The position numbers and the translations under genes were made by a program. From Osmia lignaria lignaria (Eukaryota > Arthropoda > Insecta > Hymenoptera > Megachilidae), in assembly GCF_051020975.1 (NCBI RefSeq), contig NC_135043.1:9920001-9984000 (forward strand): 64,000 nt of DNA, given 5' to 3'. Below are positions 61,260-64,000 of the stretch, piece by piece; the first letter of the stretch is position 1; the number at the start of each line of letters is the position of its first letter. Below the pieces are notes generated by a model. It worked only from the letters and a program-made list of their open reading frames with translations. It did no database searches and was not told where the DNA came from.

Positions 61260-61740
61260 AACAGCTATTACTTTTTTTATGGTAAGTTTCTGTGTATTAC
61301 GATTTTTTGAATTCAATTATTAGAAATGTAAGCAAAGTATTTTCATACAGTTCAGTTATTACATATTTAATAAAACAGCAAATATATATTATTATCAATA
61401 TTTTATCTATTCGAGCCCTTAAATAAAATCTAATAACTTGAGCAGTAGATGACTGATACTAATAGGACTGAATTTTGCTAAGAACGATAATCTTGGAACC
61501 TACATCGGGGCTAAAGGATCGATGGATCCTTCCGAAGAAAAGAATCAGAATAAAAAAAATAGCGTGTTCGCTCGAAAAATTGATTTTACTACTTTATGTT
61601 AACCAAATCGTAGCTCTCAGCTCGATATTGTTTTCTAAACATTATCGCCTGATAAATGTTTAGGAAACGATACCGATTACCGGGTCACACCACGTGGAGG
61701 TGGCTACGAGAGTGACCCACCTAAAACAATAAAATTCTCA
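61260..61740. other. RPA70 3' untranslated region and adjacent unassigned DNA
   Basis: AATAAA at 61369-61374 is the likely poly(A) signal, about 110 bp past the stop. A short frame at 61475-61663 has no recognisable motif. Confidence 0.45.
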
Positions 61741-61744
61741 AAAA

Positions 61745-62395
61745 GAGACAACATTAAATACCAATTTAAAATGTTGAAACAGAAAATATAATTAACATCA
61801 TAATTTCAGCAGTAATTGAGAAAATAACAATTGAACAACAAAATGCTGTAATAGAAATGATGATTATTAATATCATAGTCTCAGTAACAATTGAAACGGT
61901 AGAATATGGAAACAGAAAGCAATTAACATTGCAACCTCAGAATCATTTAATAAAAGAAACCAGAATACGAATATATGATGTGAGAACATAAGATATGATT
62001 TACATATAAAATCAATAAGAAGAGAAGAATTTCCTGAAATAAAATAGTGACCTCCCTAAAATCATAAAACCCCCCAAAATAAACAACATAAAACTTTCAA
62101 CAATAAAATGCTGAAATGGAAAATCTAATTAACATTATAATTTCAGTAACAATTAACAAAATAATTCAACAATAAAATGCTGAAATAGAAAATATAATTA
62201 ACATCATAATTTTAGTAACAATTAAAAAATCAACAATAAAATGCTGAAATAGAAAATATAATTAACATCATAATTTCGATTACAATTAAAAAATAATTCA
62301 ACAATAAAATGCTGAAATAGAAAATATAATTAACATCATAATTTCGATTACAATTGAAATGAAAAATGCCGAGAACAGAAAATATAATTACCATT
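61745..62395. repeat. Degenerate AT-rich tandem repeat, unit 64-69 bp
   Basis: CAATAAAATGCTGAAAT recurs at 62101, 62170, 62234 and 62302, each followed by AGAAAATATAATTAACATCA-type sequence and TTTCRRTWACAATT. Older, more diverged units extend left to about 61745. Confidence 0.85.
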
Positions 62396-64000
62396 ACAAT
62401 CTCCGAGATATTTAATAAAATGAAAACTCACCCAGGCTATGTTTCAAATAAACTGAATCTATTTAAAATAAGAACATGAAATATAATTGATGTGCAACTC
62501 AATAAGAAAAGAATAATTTATTTCAATAAAGTAATAAACGAAAAAGAAATAGGGGAATAAAATCGCGAGTTGACCATTCAACGAGCTGGGTATTGAACTC
62601 GTAAAATGTCGAGTTCAATATGTCCTGGACGGTATTATTCATACCGTTCAAGGAAAAACACAAAAAATGAAAAAACAAATTAGCGAGCATAGTGACAGAA
62701 TGACTGTCCATCCGAAGATGGAGAGCCATTAGTAGTTCCCCTCTTCTTGGCAAATTTTGCCGGGGCTCTTCAGCATATAGCCTGTTCTTTCTTCGGCAAT
62801 AGCCTCACAAAAATCACTCGCGAAAATTTTACGTTTGCTCAGACATTTGTAAAAACGTAACACGTAAACGAGCAACGATCCCTTGAATCGCTACTCGCAT
62901 ACCTGCACAATTTTTGCAAATGTCCAAGCACAAAACACTTTTTAATTTCACTTCACTTCACTGCACTTTCACTTTAATACTTCATTTTTGTAATCGGGTC
63001 TAGTACCACGACTACGACTTACAAACTAATAAGGCTTGGCCTTGAAAAAATCAAGAGAGAATGCTAAATTAATTAATTGATAAATTAATTAAATTGCATT
63101 TTCATCTTTTCTCTTGATTTTTGGTTTCACAACCCCAGATACAAGCTTCTCACGTATTAGAGGAGAATACGAAGAGAAACATGAAAGCTTGCTCTGGCCC
63201 TGCCTACTTATAAACTAAACTCAATCACACCAGAAGTAAACTACCTGCCTGCCTATCGCTATATTTAAAAAAGGGCAAAAATCATTCTCACAAAAATTCA
63301 CTCCACGGTTCTCATACAACCACCCGGGTGCAAAAATGCCTAAACCTAGAGAGAACGTCCCGGGACGCCTCCGACACCCGAGTTCAATTCAACTTTCACA
63401 CTCTAATAAAATCACATACCTTTTTGCTGAAATCGACTGACAAATAATAGTGAACATTATGCTAAAGTAATACATTTCATTTTCGTATTCAATTGAATTA
63501 TCTAATGTAACAATTTTTCAATTTATTCTTGATAAGTATTTTGTAATATTATAGTAAGTTAAGATTGTTAATAAACGATACAAATCCCACATCCTAACCA
63601 CACACACACATGTGGAACTTCTATCGTGGTTCACTATTGGTTCACTACTTTTGTCAGTCGCCAAAATATATTATACTTAAAACTAAACCTTGTCCACCGC
63701 CCTCCACCCACGCGAGTACATCTAAGTACCCGAATGAGCTTTGGGCATAAAAATGAACAAGGCCAAAGGTATTTTCACCTACCAGTTTTCTTCATGTGTG
63801 CTGAAATGCCTAAGCTAAAACGTATGATTAGCAAAAACTAAAGATGATATTCTCACTTAATTAAAAGTAAGAATATCGGCGAAATTTCACGGCTCCGATT
63901 TAGTATATGGGCTGGCCCCCCAGGGGGTTTTATTTTTAATAAAAGTGACTCGACTTTGCAAACATAAAGCTTGAAGAGCAAATAGAAAAGCAAAAAAGCA
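62396..64000. other. AT-rich unassigned stretch, probably repeat-derived
   Basis: No gene recognised. It includes an inverted repeat with AAAATCAAGAGAGAATGC and CATCTTTTCTCTTGATTTT arms (about 63047-63121) and a short CCCCCCAGGGGG palindrome (63916-63927). A 76-codon minus frame at 62523-62753 has no motif. Segments such as 62560-62800 may be remnants of a mobile element; I could not assign a family. Confidence 0.35.

Overview
The window is nuclear DNA of a hymenopteran insect, most likely a bee. The best evidence is a diuretic hormone 31 (DH31) precursor whose mature peptide (starts [10 protein letters not shown], ends NYAGGP before an amidation Gly and RRRR) is the hymenopteran form. All genes have GT-AG introns, and base composition is very uneven: a CpG-rich block of about 17 kb lies between AT-rich blocks. 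I assigned exons by hand from frame, splice sites and family knowledge. The species cannot be named from the sequence alone.

Layout. 1-8 kb: the last exons of a kinesin-13 (Klp10A/KIF2 type, +), with an intronless 255-codon ORF nested in its last intron (possible unrecognised tail-anchored protein), convergent with a complete FICD AMPylase gene (-). 8.3-25.9 kb: CpG-rich DNA with simple repeats and a piggyBac-type MITE but no supportable gene. 28.2-31.2 kb: a two-exon SoxC (Sox14-like) transcription factor (-), with a probable long 3' region below it and 6 kb of non-coding DNA above it. 37.5-40.5 kb: the DH31 neuropeptide gene (+), with a TATA box and a 5' non-coding exon. 40.6-43.6 kb: a dense repeat island (30-bp palindromic array, 76-bp and 93-bp tandem repeats, 17-bp minisatellites in opposite orientations). 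43.95-47.96 kb: a 4-kb foldback hAT-type transposon with roughly 1.8-kb inverted arms and a perfect 8-bp target duplication, with a 90-bp TA-flanked MITE inside one arm.

48.2-61.3 kb is gene-dense: a membrane-anchored histidine acid phosphatase (+), an EHD/Past1 endocytic ATPase (+), an ERdj5/DNAJC10 disulfide reductase ending in HDEL (-), and the replication protein A 70-kDa subunit (+). ERdj5 and RPA70 are divergently transcribed from a 326-bp shared promoter. 61.3-64 kb is AT-rich with a 64-69-bp tandem repeat and no recognised gene.

The genes are not a pathway cluster. FICD and ERdj5 both act on ER protein folding around BiP but are 47 kb apart and not co-regulated as far as the sequence shows. 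The less ordinary content is the non-coding material: the hAT foldback element, the 30-bp palindrome array, a dispersed repeat family and a 93-bp tandem repeat that both carry CTCF-like core motifs, and the nested ORF.
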